Source of the DNA: an uncultured Prevotella sp.
Lineage (GTDB): Bacteria; Bacteroidota; Bacteroidia; Bacteroidales; Bacteroidaceae
Length of the DNA stretch: 64,000 nt
Direction: 5' to 3'
Assembly: GCA_938028745.1 (NCBI GenBank)
Contig: CALIZL010000036.1
Coordinates: forward strand, 33,573 to 97,572
Shown: positions 1 through 8,618 of the stretch, piece by piece
How positions within the stretch are numbered: position 1 is the stretch's first letter
How the letters are laid out: each line of letters begins with the position of its first letter
The notes under the pieces: model-generated
What the model saw: only the letters and a program-made list of their open reading frames with translations
What the model was told of the DNA's origin: nothing
The model's database searches: none
Made by a program: the position numbers and the translations under genes

Positions 1-180
1 AAGGAAGAGGGAGAAAAATTGATTTAAAGGAGGTGAGGAGTAAGGGTGAAAGGGTGAAAAGGTGAAAAGGTGAAAAGGTGAAAAAATGGCTACGCCCATT
101 AACTCGCCAGCTTGTCAACTCACCAACTTGTTAACTTGTTAACCTGTAAACCGCTCAACTCCCTATAAAAAACACAGATT
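1..180. repeat. Low-complexity tandem repeats (GGTGAAAA and TTAACTTG types)
   Basis: Positions 40-90 repeat GGTGAAAA-like 9-mers. A short linker ATGGCTACGCC follows, then about 70 bases of repeats of the type AACTTGTTAACTTG. The same module order recurs near 50.7 kb and, reversed, near 13.7 kb. No gene is visible here. Confidence 0.8.
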
Positions 181-216
181 AACACCCAATAAACCCATTC
201 TTGCGCAATTTATTCG

Positions 217-224
217 TAACTTTG
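217..224 (+). promoter_or_regulatory. Bacteroidota -7 promoter element
   Basis: TAACTTTG matches the Bacteroidota -7 consensus TAnnTTTG and lies 24 bases before the ATG of the lipoprotein gene at 249. No clear -33 TTG is seen at the usual spacing. Confidence 0.55.
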
Positions 225-248
225 CACATTATCACGTAATTGAATAAC

Positions 249-1049
249 ATGAAACGAATACTCATCGTTTGGGCCGTTGCACTTGTGGCGTTTGCTGCTT
301 GCACGAACAAGTCTGCTACTTCGGCCAAGATTGAAGGGCTGGATTTCGACAGCATTGTGGTGGATACCACTGCGGCGTTGACTGATTTGAAACTAACGCC
401 GCTATGCCGAATAAGCCTTAACTTGCAGTACGCCAAAGGCAATAACGCCGACAAAATAAACAACGTACTGCTGCATGCTGGCATCTTGATGCCCGATTAT
501 CTGGGACTTACCAACCAAAAGCTTAGCATGAAACAGGCGGTTGACTCGTTTGTGACACGTATGTTGAACGACTATTTACACGATTATGCAGCACTTTATC
601 GGCAAGATAGGGAGAACGGCAGCTCCTATAATTATGAATATAAGGTGAAAACCTACACGCGAAACGGTGCTGAGAACATTGTTGTTTACACGGCCAAGAT
701 ATATACTTACGGCGGTGGAGCGCATGGAATCAATCAAACGTTGGTGCGAAACATCGACGTTACCACAGGGAAAGTGCTGGAACTGCAAGATGTTTTTGTG
801 CCTGGCTACGAGCCTACACTGAAAGAACTGTTGCTAAAAAAGGTGGGCGAACGCTTTAACGCCGATGGATTGGACGAGCTTAATAAGAAGGATGTATTTG
901 CCGATGGGCATGTATATGTGCCAGATAACTTTGCCATCGACGACGATAGTTTCACCTTTATATATTGTGAAGACGAGATAGCACCGCACGCTGTGGGCGA
1001 AATAAGTGTTACGTTAAGTCGTAGCGAATTGAGCAGAATATTGAAGTAA
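249..1049 (+). CDS. DUF3298/RsiV-like lipoprotein
   Basis: A 267-residue protein starting with a lipoprotein signal peptide; the lipobox Cys is near residue 18 (AFAAC), so it should be anchored in the envelope. The second half has the run YGGGAHG followed by a 'TGKVLELQDVF' segment, typical of the DUF3298 domain found at the C-terminus of RsiV-like proteins. The ATG at 249 is preferred over a TTG at 240 because it gives a clean signal peptide and lies just after a TAACTTTG promoter element. Members in Bacteroidota are common envelope lipoproteins of unknown role. The rsmG reading frame follows after about 100 bases, so the two may be cotranscribed. Confidence 0.75.
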   Translation: MKRILIVWAVALVAFAACTNKSATSAKIEGLDFDSIVVDTTAALTDLKLTPLCRISLNLQYAKGNNADKINNVLLHAGILMPDYLGLTNQKLSMKQAVDSFVTRMLNDYLHDYAALYRQDRENGSSYNYEYKVKTYTRNGAENIVVYTAKIYTYGGGAHGINQTLVRNIDVTTGKVLELQDVFVPGYEPTLKELLLKKVGERFNADGLDELNKKDVFADGHVYVPDNFAIDDDSFTFIYCEDEIAPHAVGEISVTLSRSELSRILK

Positions 1050-1148
1050 GTGGCGGATGAACTTGCACAGCGGCAGAAATGGCCTGATAATGTGAGTTCC
1101 GCAACAGACGCAACGAGGCATGAAACCTCGTACAGAAGAGCAAAGACA

Positions 1149-1769
1149 ATGGACGAGATACGTAAATATTTTACCGAACTAACCGGCACGCAGTTTGAAC
1201 AGCTAACGCAACTGGGCGAATTATACCGCACATGGAACGAACGAATAAACGTGGTTTCGCGAAAAGACATCGACAACTTGTATCTGCACCACGTACTTCA
1301 CTCGCTGGCCATCGCCAAATATGTGCAGTTTAAGGCTGGCACACGCGTGCTAGACTTTGGTACGGGGGGCGGTTTCCCCGGCATTCCGTTGGCTATCGTG
1401 TTTCCCGAATGCCGTTTCAAGCTGATTGATCGCACGGCGAAGAAGATACGCGTAACGCAAGAAATTGCCACAGCCATTGGCTTAACCAATGCCACTGCCG
1501 AGCAAAAGGCAGGCGAAGAAGAGCGAGGCGAGTACGATTTTGTGGTGAGCCGAGCCGTGATGCCCTTGCCCGACTTGATGAAAATCGTGAAGAAGAACAT
1601 CTCGCGCGAACAGCGCAACGCCTTGCCCAACGGTTTGATATGCCTCAAAGGGGGCAATCTTGATGCGGAAACGCGTACGGTGAAGAAGGTTGTCGATATC
1701 ACACCTGTGGGTAATTGGTTCGAAAACGAGTGGTTTGAAGAGAAAAACGTGGTGTATGTACCTATGTAA
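1149..1769 (+). CDS. rsmG: 16S rRNA (guanine527-N7)-methyltransferase RsmG
   Basis: A 206-residue SAM-dependent methyltransferase that modifies G527 of 16S rRNA in the cytoplasm. The SAM-binding motif LDFGTGGGFPGIPLA is intact, preceded by the family's N-terminal helix with WNERINVVSRKD and LHHVLHSL. The frame stays open upstream to a GTG at 1050, immediately after the preceding stop. The ATG at 1149 gives the usual family length and the usual N-terminus beginning MDEIRKYF, so the upstream part is probably untranslated. Confidence 0.93.
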   Translation: MDEIRKYFTELTGTQFEQLTQLGELYRTWNERINVVSRKDIDNLYLHHVLHSLAIAKYVQFKAGTRVLDFGTGGGFPGIPLAIVFPECRFKLIDRTAKKIRVTQEIATAIGLTNATAEQKAGEEERGEYDFVVSRAVMPLPDLMKIVKKNISREQRNALPNGLICLKGGNLDAETRTVKKVVDITPVGNWFENEWFEEKNVVYVPM

Positions 1770-1872
1770 AGGGTAGTAGCCGCAAGTGACAAAAGGGTTT
1801 GGGAATGGTTGCATGCAGATAGCGCGCGACCACGATGAACCGATAACATAAAATGCAAAACGATTTAGCACA

Positions 1873-2517
1873 ATGCTGAATATACATCATATAATGTGCA
1901 ACATGTTGCAGGAAAACTGCTATGTTGTGTCTGACGAAACAAAGGAATGCGTGATAATAGATTGCGGCGCATTCTTCGAGAAAGATAAGTCGGCGCTTAC
2001 GCAGTATATCGCCGACAACGAATTAAAGCCTCGTCGACTGTTGGCTACGCACGGGCATGTGGACCATAACTTGGGAAATGCCTTTGTGTTTGCCACGTAT
2101 GGCTTGCGCCCTGAGGTGCACGAGGACGACGGTGAGTTGTTGGACCATCTGCCCGAACAGGCTGCTTATCTGCTGAACATGCCGCTAGAAGAGCAGCAAC
2201 CGCGCGTGGAACGATACCTTACGGAGGCCGATAGCATCGAATGGGGTAACCATCGGTTCACCATCATTCATACGCCGGGCCATACGGAGGGCAGTTGTGT
2301 GTTCTATTGCGAGTCCGAAGGTGTTGCTTTTACTGGCGATACGCTTTTTAAAGGTTCGATAGGCAGGGTGGATCTTCCTGGTGGAAGTATGTTTAAGATG
2401 ATGCAAAGCATACGCCACTTGTCGCAATTGCCCGACACAACCCGCGTGTTTTCGGGGCATGGCCCAGCAACAACAATTGGTTACGAGCTTGCGCATAATC
2501 CGTATTTGGATAGATAA
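1873..2517 (+). CDS. Metallo-beta-lactamase-fold hydrolase (GloB-like)
   Basis: A 214-residue cytoplasmic protein with the metal-binding motif THGHVDH (His60, His62, Asp64, His65), a further His in HTPGHTEGS, an Asp in TGDTLF and a terminal SGHGPAT. This is the glyoxalase-II-like branch of the fold. The short length and missing C-terminal substrate domain mean it is not a classical hydroxyacylglutathione hydrolase. The true substrate is unknown; a thioester or glyoxalase-type role is only family inference. It follows rsmG by 103 bases on the same strand. Confidence 0.85.
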   Translation: MLNIHHIMCNMLQENCYVVSDETKECVIIDCGAFFEKDKSALTQYIADNELKPRRLLATHGHVDHNLGNAFVFATYGLRPEVHEDDGELLDHLPEQAAYLLNMPLEEQQPRVERYLTEADSIEWGNHRFTIIHTPGHTEGSCVFYCESEGVAFTGDTLFKGSIGRVDLPGGSMFKMMQSIRHLSQLPDTTRVFSGHGPATTIGYELAHNPYLDR

Positions 2518-2518
2518 G

Positions 2519-2640
2519 GGGGAGTAGTAAAGGTAGTAAGTAGTAAAGGTAGTAAGTAGTAAAGGTAGTAAAGGTTGTAAGTAGTAAAGGTAGTAAGTAG
2601 TAAAGGTAGTAAGTAGTAAAGGTAGTAAGTAGTAAGGGTA
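2519..2640 (+). repeat. Tandem repeat of AGTAGTAAAGGTAGTA units
   Basis: About 120 bases of AGTAGTAAAGGTAGTA-type units fill the gap after the hydrolase gene. The same unit appears again at about 49412-49480, after the acetyltransferase gene. Confidence 0.85.
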
Positions 2641-2765
2641 GTTAAACCTAGGATAACTAGGAAACCTAGGATAACTAGGAAACCTAGGATAACTAGAACA
2701 CCTAGGAAAACAAGAACGCCTAGGAAAACTTGAACGCCTAGAAGAGCTAGAAATACTTGTAAACT
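2641..2765 (+). repeat. Tandem repeat of CCTAGGATAACTAGGAAA units
   Basis: Units of about 18 bases containing the palindromic CCTAGG run directly up to the ruvC start. They degrade progressively towards ruvC, for example to CCTAGGAAAACTTGAACG. Confidence 0.85.
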
Positions 2766-2786
2766 TACCAACTTACAAATCGATTC

Positions 2787-3359
2787 ATGTGTAAGGAAGA
2801 AGCAGAAAAGATAATAATGGGTATCGACCCTGGTACCACGTTGATGGGCTACGGCGTTATCCGTGTGGTGGGGAAAAAGGCGCAGATGGTGGCTATGGGC
2901 GTTATCGACTTGCGCAAGATGCCCGACCCTTACTTGCGTTTGGGGCATATCTTCGAGCGCGTTTCGGGCATTATCGATGCCTATCTGCCCGACGAACTGG
3001 CTATCGAGGCTCCGTTCTTTGGTAAGAATGTGCAATCGATGTTGAAGTTGGGACGGGCGCAGGGGGTGGCTATCGCTGCTGCCATACAACGCGACATTCC
3101 CATACACGAGTATGCGCCATTGAAAATAAAGATGGCCATAACAGGACAAGGGCAGGCCTCGAAAGAGCAGGTGGCTGGCATGTTGAAACGTATGTTGAAA
3201 CTAAGCGATGACGATATGCCCAAGTTTATGGATGCAACCGATGCCCTTGGCGCAGCCTATTGCCACTTCTTACAGATGGGCAGACCCGAAACCGATACCA
3301 AATACCGCGGTTGGAAAGACTTCGTAAGTCGCAACCAAGACCGCGTGGCAGGCAAATAA
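2787..3359 (+). CDS. ruvC: Crossover junction endodeoxyribonuclease RuvC
   Basis: A 190-residue Holliday-junction resolvase that acts with RuvAB in recombinational repair. The catalytic acidic residues sit in GIDPGTTLMGYG (Asp14), LAIEAPFFGKN (Glu) and the C-terminal DATDALGAAYCH. The ATG at 2787 is used because the segment KEEAEKIIMGID matches Bacteroidota orthologues; an internal ATG at 2817 is a weaker alternative. It follows 245 bases of tandem repeats, so any promoter lies in or before them; no TAnnTTTG element is obvious. Confidence 0.93.
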   Translation: MCKEEAEKIIMGIDPGTTLMGYGVIRVVGKKAQMVAMGVIDLRKMPDPYLRLGHIFERVSGIIDAYLPDELAIEAPFFGKNVQSMLKLGRAQGVAIAAAIQRDIPIHEYAPLKIKMAITGQGQASKEQVAGMLKRMLKLSDDDMPKFMDATDALGAAYCHFLQMGRPETDTKYRGWKDFVSRNQDRVAGK

Positions 3360-3463
3360 TTTGAGGTTTAAAGCGATTAAGTACGTAATAAATACTCAAC
3401 CCGAATACTCAAAAACTCACAAACTCAATAAAATTAGAAGTATAAAAAATGAAAGGAACAACA

Positions 3464-3934
3464 ATGAAAAAGATTTTGATTTTGGTGCTGATGGCGTGTG
3501 CCACGGCGTTTACGGCGCAAGCACAAGAGGTGTATAAGCGCATATTGAAGGTGTCGAAACAAACGGCAGCCGATAAGAGTAAGAGCATAGACGTGCGCAA
3601 GGTGGCTACGTTTAAGGTAGACGAGCTGAACTACATGGCGATGAAGTCGAAAGAACTGATGCCCGACAGCACCGTTCGTATGCTCGATACGCAGGCTTAC
3701 GCCATGCACGAGTTCATCAACTTGTTCTTCAAGCGCCTGTCTGAGGCAAAGAAAAAAACACAGAAAGAGTTGGTGATGGCTCGCTTTAAAAACGCCTCCA
3801 TCAACAATAGTCGCTTTAACGACATGGATAAAGAACTGGTGTTGAGCTATTACGACAATGGCAACTATATGACGCAGTTCTCCTTAGACACCGACTGGGT
3901 GAAGGCTTTGGCCGAAATTCGCAGTAAAAAGTAA
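3464..3934 (+). CDS. Small secreted protein of unknown function
   Basis: A 156-residue protein with a typical signal peptide (KKILILVLMACATAFTAQAQ) and a lysine-rich, mostly helical mature part. I recognise no domain. The ATG at 3464 is chosen over one at 3449 because AAAGGA lies six bases upstream and the protein then begins directly with MKKILIL. It probably acts in the periplasm. It is followed by a bidirectional hairpin shared with carB. Confidence 0.7.
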   Translation: MKKILILVLMACATAFTAQAQEVYKRILKVSKQTAADKSKSIDVRKVATFKVDELNYMAMKSKELMPDSTVRMLDTQAYAMHEFINLFFKRLSEAKKKTQKELVMARFKNASINNSRFNDMDKELVLSYYDNGNYMTQFSLDTDWVKALAEIRSKK

Positions 3935-4084
3935 TGGCTTTTACCTTGCCTTGCCTCAATCGTACCATTTCTTTTGCGCGTGAAATAAAGGAAAGGGTGG
4001 GGTATGCGTGGGTTATTAGATTGGTTAAGGCATTTTGAAAAGCGAACGATATTGTCGCTATAGCTACACATTATATTATATAAT

Positions 4085-4117
4085 AAGGGGCTACGGATAT
4101 TTCTTCCATAGCCCCTT
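4085..4117. terminator. Bidirectional terminator hairpin
   Basis: Arms AAGGGGCTA (4085-4093) and TAGCCCCTT (4109-4117) pair perfectly, followed by a T-rich tract. It lies between the convergent secreted-protein gene and carB. Confidence 0.75.
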
Positions 4118-4167
4118 GTTTGTACAATTCCGTTTGTTGTGGGGCAGCAAATCGTTTGTAGTTGCCC

Positions 4168-4272
4168 TACAAGCATCTTGTAGCACCTGTACAAGCATCT
4201 TGTAGCGTCAGTACAAGCGTCTTGTAGTTCCCGTACAAGCGTCTTGTAGCGTCAGTACAAAGCGTCTTGTAG
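4168..4272. repeat. Array of tandem palindromes TACAAGCRTCTTGTA
   Basis: Five copies at about 24-base spacing. Each is itself an inverted repeat (ACAAG, three bases, CTTGT). The array ends 15 bases before the carB stop codon. A related array lies at 63496-63630. The remaining gap (3935-4167) holds only the terminator hairpin. Confidence 0.85.
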
Positions 4273-4286
4273 CCCTTCGGCTCCCC

Positions 4287-7200
4287 TTATTTATACTCCG
4301 ACCACGCCTTAATCTCGATGTCCTCAACGCGCATAGTGGTAAAGGCCGTGATGAATGCACTGGCCAAGCGCGTGTTGGTGATAAGCGGAATGTTGAGGTC
4401 GATGGCCGCGCGACGTATGCTGTAACCATTGGTAAGTTCGCGTGGGGTTAGGTCTTTGGGGATATTCACCACCATATCTATCTTCTTCTCGCGCAGCACG
4501 TCGAGCACTTTGGGCTCCATTCCCTCGTCGGTAGGCCAATACACGGTGGTGTTGGCAATGCCGTTCTCGGTAAGGAAGTGCGATGTGCCGCTAGTAGCAT
4601 ACAGTTCGTAGCCGTTGTTCACCAGTCGTTTGGCGGCATCCAGCATCTCGGCCTTTTGTTTTCCGCCGCCCGTTGAGAGCAAAACAGTTTTCTTTGGGAT
4701 GCGATGACCCACCGAAAGCATACTTGTAAGCAGGGCAGAGTTGGTGTCGTCGCCCAAACAACCCACTTCGCCCGTAGATGCCATGTCGACACCTAGCACA
4801 GGGTCGGCCTTTTGCAGGCGGTTAAACGAGAACTGCGAGGCCTTAATGCCCACATAATCGAGGTCGAAGAGGTTCTTGTTGGGTTTCTCAACTGGTAGGC
4901 CCAGCATGACGCGCGTGGCCAGATCGATAAGGTTTAGTTTAAGAACCTTGCTCACAAAGGGGAACGAACGCGAGGCGCGCAGGTTACATTCGATAACCAA
5001 CAAGTCGTTATCGCGTGCCATAAATTGGATGTTGAATGGCCCCGATATGTGCAACTCTTTGGCTATCTGCCGGCTAACGCGCTTAATTCGGCGTACCGTT
5101 TCTATGTAAACCTTTTGCGGGGGGAACTGGATGGTGGCATCGCCAGAGTGAACACCGGCAAACTCGATGTGCTCGCTAATGGCGTAGGCCAGTATTTCGC
5201 CGTCTTTGGCCACGGCATCCATCTCTATTTCCTTGGCATGTTCGATGAAACGACTCACCACCACGGGGTGGTCTTCGCTGACATTGGCGGCCAATTGCAA
5301 GAAACGTTCAAGCTCTTCGCGGTTTGAACAAACGTTCATGGCCGCGCCCGACAGTACGTAAGAGGGGCGAACCAGCACGGGGAAACCTACGCGAGCGATA
5401 AATTCGTTAATCTTATCCATCGATGTTAGCGCGCTCCATTCGGGTTGGTTGATGCCGTTTCGGGTGAGCATGGACGAGAACTTGGCGCGGTCTTCGGCGT
5501 TGTCGATGTCTGATGCCGATGTTCCTAGTATGGGTACATGTTGCTCATCGAGTTTCATGGCCAGGTTGTTGGGTATCTGTCCGCCGGTAGACACAATCAC
5601 GCCGTTGGGCGTTTCGAGGTCGATAACGTCCATCACGCGTTCGAATGTCAACTCGTCGAAGTACAGACGGTCGCACATGTCGTAGTCGGTAGACACCGTT
5701 TCGGGGTTATAGTTAATCATAACCGACCGATAACCCTCACGCCTAATGGTGTTGAGGGCTTGCACGCCGCACCAGTCGAACTCTACAGAAGAGCCGATAC
5801 GATAGGCACCCGAACCAAGAACAACGATGGAACGGCGGTCGTTGTCGAACCGAACATCGCTTGCCACGCCCGAATAGGTGAGGTAAAGATAGTTGGTTTG
5901 TGCAGGATATTCGGCTGCGAGCGTGTCTATCTGCTTTACAACGGGCAGAATGCCATACGATTTTCGTAGGTTTCGCACCACCAAAGCGGCCTTGTGCATG
6001 TTGCTCATCTCCTTTTCAAGACCCACGGCACGGGCAATTTGGAAGTCGGTAAAGCCATACACCTTTGCCGTTCGCAGCAGTTCCTTGTCTAATACGTTCA
6101 CGCTGGTGCATCGTTGCAGGGTCTCGTCGATGTCGATGATGTGTTTCAGCTTTTCCAAGAACCACTTGTCAATCTTGGTGAGTTCGTGTATCTGGTCGAT
6201 GGTATAGCCCTTGTGCATGGCTTTCGAGATGATGAACACACGCTTGTCGGTAGGTTCGCGCAGTGCTGCATCGATGTCGTCGATCTTCAATTCCTTGTTT
6301 TCAACAAAGCCGTGCATGCCTTGGCCAATCATGCGCAATCCCTTTTGGATGGCCTCTTCGAAGGTGCGACCGATGGCCATTACCTCGCCAACCGACTTCA
6401 TCGACGAGCCAAGTTCCTTGTCTACGCCGCGAAATTTGCTTAAGTCCCAACGTGGTATCTTGCAGACAACGTAGTCGAGGGCGGGCTCGAAGAATGCGCT
6501 GGTGGTCTTTGTTACCGAGTTTTTCAGTTCGAACAGTCCGTATCCCATGCCCAACTTGGCCGCAACGAAAGCCAGCGGATAGCCTGTGGCTTTTGATGCA
6601 AGGGCCGACGAACGGCTAAGGCGCGCGTTTACTTCGATAACGCGATAGTCTTCACTCTTGGGGTCGAAGGCGTATTGTACGTTGCATTCGCCAACGATTC
6701 CGATGTGACGGATAATCTTAATGGAGAGTGCGCGCAGCTTGTGGTATTCGCTATTGCTGAGCGTTTGCGAAGGAGCAACAACGATGCTCTCTCCCGTATG
6801 TATGCCAAGCGGGTCGAAATTCTCCATATTGCAGACGGTGATGCAGTTGTCGTAGCGGTCGCGCACCACTTCGTATTCAATCTCTTTCCAACCTTTAAGG
6901 CTTTTCTCTACCAGCACTTGCGGCGAGAACGAGAATGCTTTCTCGGCCAATTTGTTCAGCTCTTCCTCGTTGTCGCAAAAGCCACTACCCAGTCCGCCAA
7001 GGGCATAAGCGGCGCGCAAGATAACGGGATAGCCAAGGCTTGCAGCGGCGCGACGTGCCTGCTCGATGTTGGCGCAGGCCTCGCTCTTGATGGTCTTGAC
7101 GTTAATCTCGTTCAGTTTCTCAACAAACAGCTCGCGGTCTTCGGTGTTCATGATGGCTTGCACGGGCGTACCCAGCACTTTAACGCCATACTTTTCGAGT

Positions 7201-7517
7201 ACGCCGCTTTGGTAAAGCTCTACGCCGCAGTTAAGCGCTGTTTGTCCGCCAAAGGCCAAGAGAATACCGTCGGGGCGTTCTTTCTCGATAACCCTTTCAA
7301 CGAAATAAGGCTGAACGGGCAGGAAATATATTTGGTCGGCTACGCCTTCTGAGGTTTGCACCGTGGCGATGTTGGGATTGATAAGTACTGTTTTAACGCC
7401 CTCTTCGCGCAGGGCTTTGAGTGCTTGCGAGCCGGAGTAGTCGAACTCACCCGCTTCGCCAATCTTCAATGCGCCGGAACCCAGCAGCAATACTTTCTTT
7501 ATGCTTTCGTCTTTCAT
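4287..7517 (-). CDS. carB: Carbamoyl-phosphate synthase large subunit
   Basis: A 1076-residue enzyme making carbamoyl phosphate from ammonia, bicarbonate and two ATP for pyrimidine and arginine synthesis. The two homologous halves are clear: an N-terminal carboxyphosphate ATP-grasp half (about 1-400) opening KKVLLLGSGALKIGEAGEF, an oligomerisation region, a second ATP-grasp half (about 550-930) opening SIVVLGSGAYRIGSSVEFD, and a C-terminal MGS-like allosteric domain with LYATSGTSHFL. Full length for the family. It starts 15 bases after carA, so the two subunits should be cotranslated from one mRNA with purF. Confidence 0.97.
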   Translation of the reverse strand: MKDESIKKVLLLGSGALKIGEAGEFDYSGSQALKALREEGVKTVLINPNIATVQTSEGVADQIYFLPVQPYFVERVIEKERPDGILLAFGGQTALNCGVELYQSGVLEKYGVKVLGTPVQAIMNTEDRELFVEKLNEINVKTIKSEACANIEQARRAAASLGYPVILRAAYALGGLGSGFCDNEEELNKLAEKAFSFSPQVLVEKSLKGWKEIEYEVVRDRYDNCITVCNMENFDPLGIHTGESIVVAPSQTLSNSEYHKLRALSIKIIRHIGIVGECNVQYAFDPKSEDYRVIEVNARLSRSSALASKATGYPLAFVAAKLGMGYGLFELKNSVTKTTSAFFEPALDYVVCKIPRWDLSKFRGVDKELGSSMKSVGEVMAIGRTFEEAIQKGLRMIGQGMHGFVENKELKIDDIDAALREPTDKRVFIISKAMHKGYTIDQIHELTKIDKWFLEKLKHIIDIDETLQRCTSVNVLDKELLRTAKVYGFTDFQIARAVGLEKEMSNMHKAALVVRNLRKSYGILPVVKQIDTLAAEYPAQTNYLYLTYSGVASDVRFDNDRRSIVVLGSGAYRIGSSVEFDWCGVQALNTIRREGYRSVMINYNPETVSTDYDMCDRLYFDELTFERVMDVIDLETPNGVIVSTGGQIPNNLAMKLDEQHVPILGTSASDIDNAEDRAKFSSMLTRNGINQPEWSALTSMDKINEFIARVGFPVLVRPSYVLSGAAMNVCSNREELERFLQLAANVSEDHPVVVSRFIEHAKEIEMDAVAKDGEILAYAISEHIEFAGVHSGDATIQFPPQKVYIETVRRIKRVSRQIAKELHISGPFNIQFMARDNDLLVIECNLRASRSFPFVSKVLKLNLIDLATRVMLGLPVEKPNKNLFDLDYVGIKASQFSFNRLQKADPVLGVDMASTGEVGCLGDDTNSALLTSMLSVGHRIPKKTVLLSTGGGKQKAEMLDAAKRLVNNGYELYATSGTSHFLTENGIANTTVYWPTDEGMEPKVLDVLREKKIDMVVNIPKDLTPRELTNGYSIRRAAIDLNIPLITNTRLASAFITAFTTMRVEDIEIKAWSEYK

Positions 7518-7532
7518 TTTTATGAGGGGGGG

Positions 7533-8612
7533 TTAAAGGGTGAGTTTTTCTACGAATAGGTCGAACATAAACAGCGTGTCGACTGGTCCTGAGCAGGCCT
7601 CAGGGTGAAATTGAGACGTGAACCAAGGGTTGGTGTTATGGCGAACGCCCTCGTTGCTGCCGTCGTTCATGTTCACAAACAGCTCGCTCCAATCCTTATC
7701 AAGCGTTGAGGCGTCTACAGCATAGCCGTGGTTCTGGCTCGTAATGTAGCATTTGTCGGTGCCTACCATGCGTACGGGCTGGTTGTGCGAGCGGTGTCCG
7801 TACTTTAATTTGTAGATGTTAGCACCGCCAGCCTTGGCCATAAGTTGGTTTCCCATGCAAATTCCGCAGATGGGTTTGCGACTTTTGCTCATCTGTTGGC
7901 GCAGAATGTTAACCGCATCTTGGCACAAGTCGGGGTCGCCAGGGCCGTTTCCAAGGAAAAGTCCGTCGAATTCCATTCCTGTATAGTCGTAATTCCAAGG
8001 CACGCGCACCACTTCTAGTCCACGTTCAATGAGGTTGCGAATGATGTTGGCCTTTACACCGCAGTCTACAAGCACAACTCGCTTTCCTGCTCCTTCGTTG
8101 TAGCGAATAATCTCTTTGCAGCTAACGCGGTCTACAAAGTTCACGCCTTCGTATTGCGCTTGGGGAATGTTTGTGGGGTCGTCGTCGAAGATTATCTGTC
8201 CCATCATTACGCCGTGTTCGCGCAGAACCTTGGTGAGTTCGCGCGTATCGATGCCCGTTATGCCGGGAACTTGTTCGCGTTTTAGCCATTCGGCCAAGCT
8301 TTCGTTAGCGTTCCAGTGGCTGTATTGCTCGCTATAATCGCTTACAATGATGGCCGAAGCGTGTATGTGGTCGCTTTCCATGAACGTGGGCAGGCCTTCT
8401 GCACCGAAGGTGAAGGGCGGAACGCCGTAGTTGCCAACCAAAGGAAAGGTGAGTGTTACCAACTGACCAGCGTAAGAGGGGTCGGTAAGACTTTCGGGAT
8501 AGCCCATCATGGCTGTGTTAAACACCACTTCGCCTGCCACGGGTGCATCGTAACCAAACGACTTGCCGTGGAACTTGGTGCCGTCTTGCAGAACTAATGT
8601 TACATTTCTCAT
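7533..8612 (-). CDS. carA: Carbamoyl-phosphate synthase small (glutaminase) subunit
   Basis: A 359-residue class I glutamine amidotransferase subunit that supplies ammonia to CarB. The N-terminal CPSase small-chain domain is followed by the amidotransferase domain with the catalytic Cys in GICMGNQLMA and the His-Glu of QFHPEA. The nucleophile elbow reads GICMGN where many homologues have GICLGH; I take this as lineage variation. It starts six bases after the purF stop. Confidence 0.96.
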   Translation of the reverse strand: MRNVTLVLQDGTKFHGKSFGYDAPVAGEVVFNTAMMGYPESLTDPSYAGQLVTLTFPLVGNYGVPPFTFGAEGLPTFMESDHIHASAIIVSDYSEQYSHWNANESLAEWLKREQVPGITGIDTRELTKVLREHGVMMGQIIFDDDPTNIPQAQYEGVNFVDRVSCKEIIRYNEGAGKRVVLVDCGVKANIIRNLIERGLEVVRVPWNYDYTGMEFDGLFLGNGPGDPDLCQDAVNILRQQMSKSRKPICGICMGNQLMAKAGGANIYKLKYGHRSHNQPVRMVGTDKCYITSQNHGYAVDASTLDKDWSELFVNMNDGSNEGVRHNTNPWFTSQFHPEACSGPVDTLFMFDLFVEKLTL

Positions 8613-8618
8613 TATATT

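Noticed and set aside
4168..4272. CRISPR array
   Set aside because: Units are 24 bases with 5-8-base near-identical spacers, so there are no unique spacers, and no cas genes are present.
5538..5969. Several open frames opposite carB
   Set aside because: They lie wholly inside the well-supported carB gene and resemble no family.
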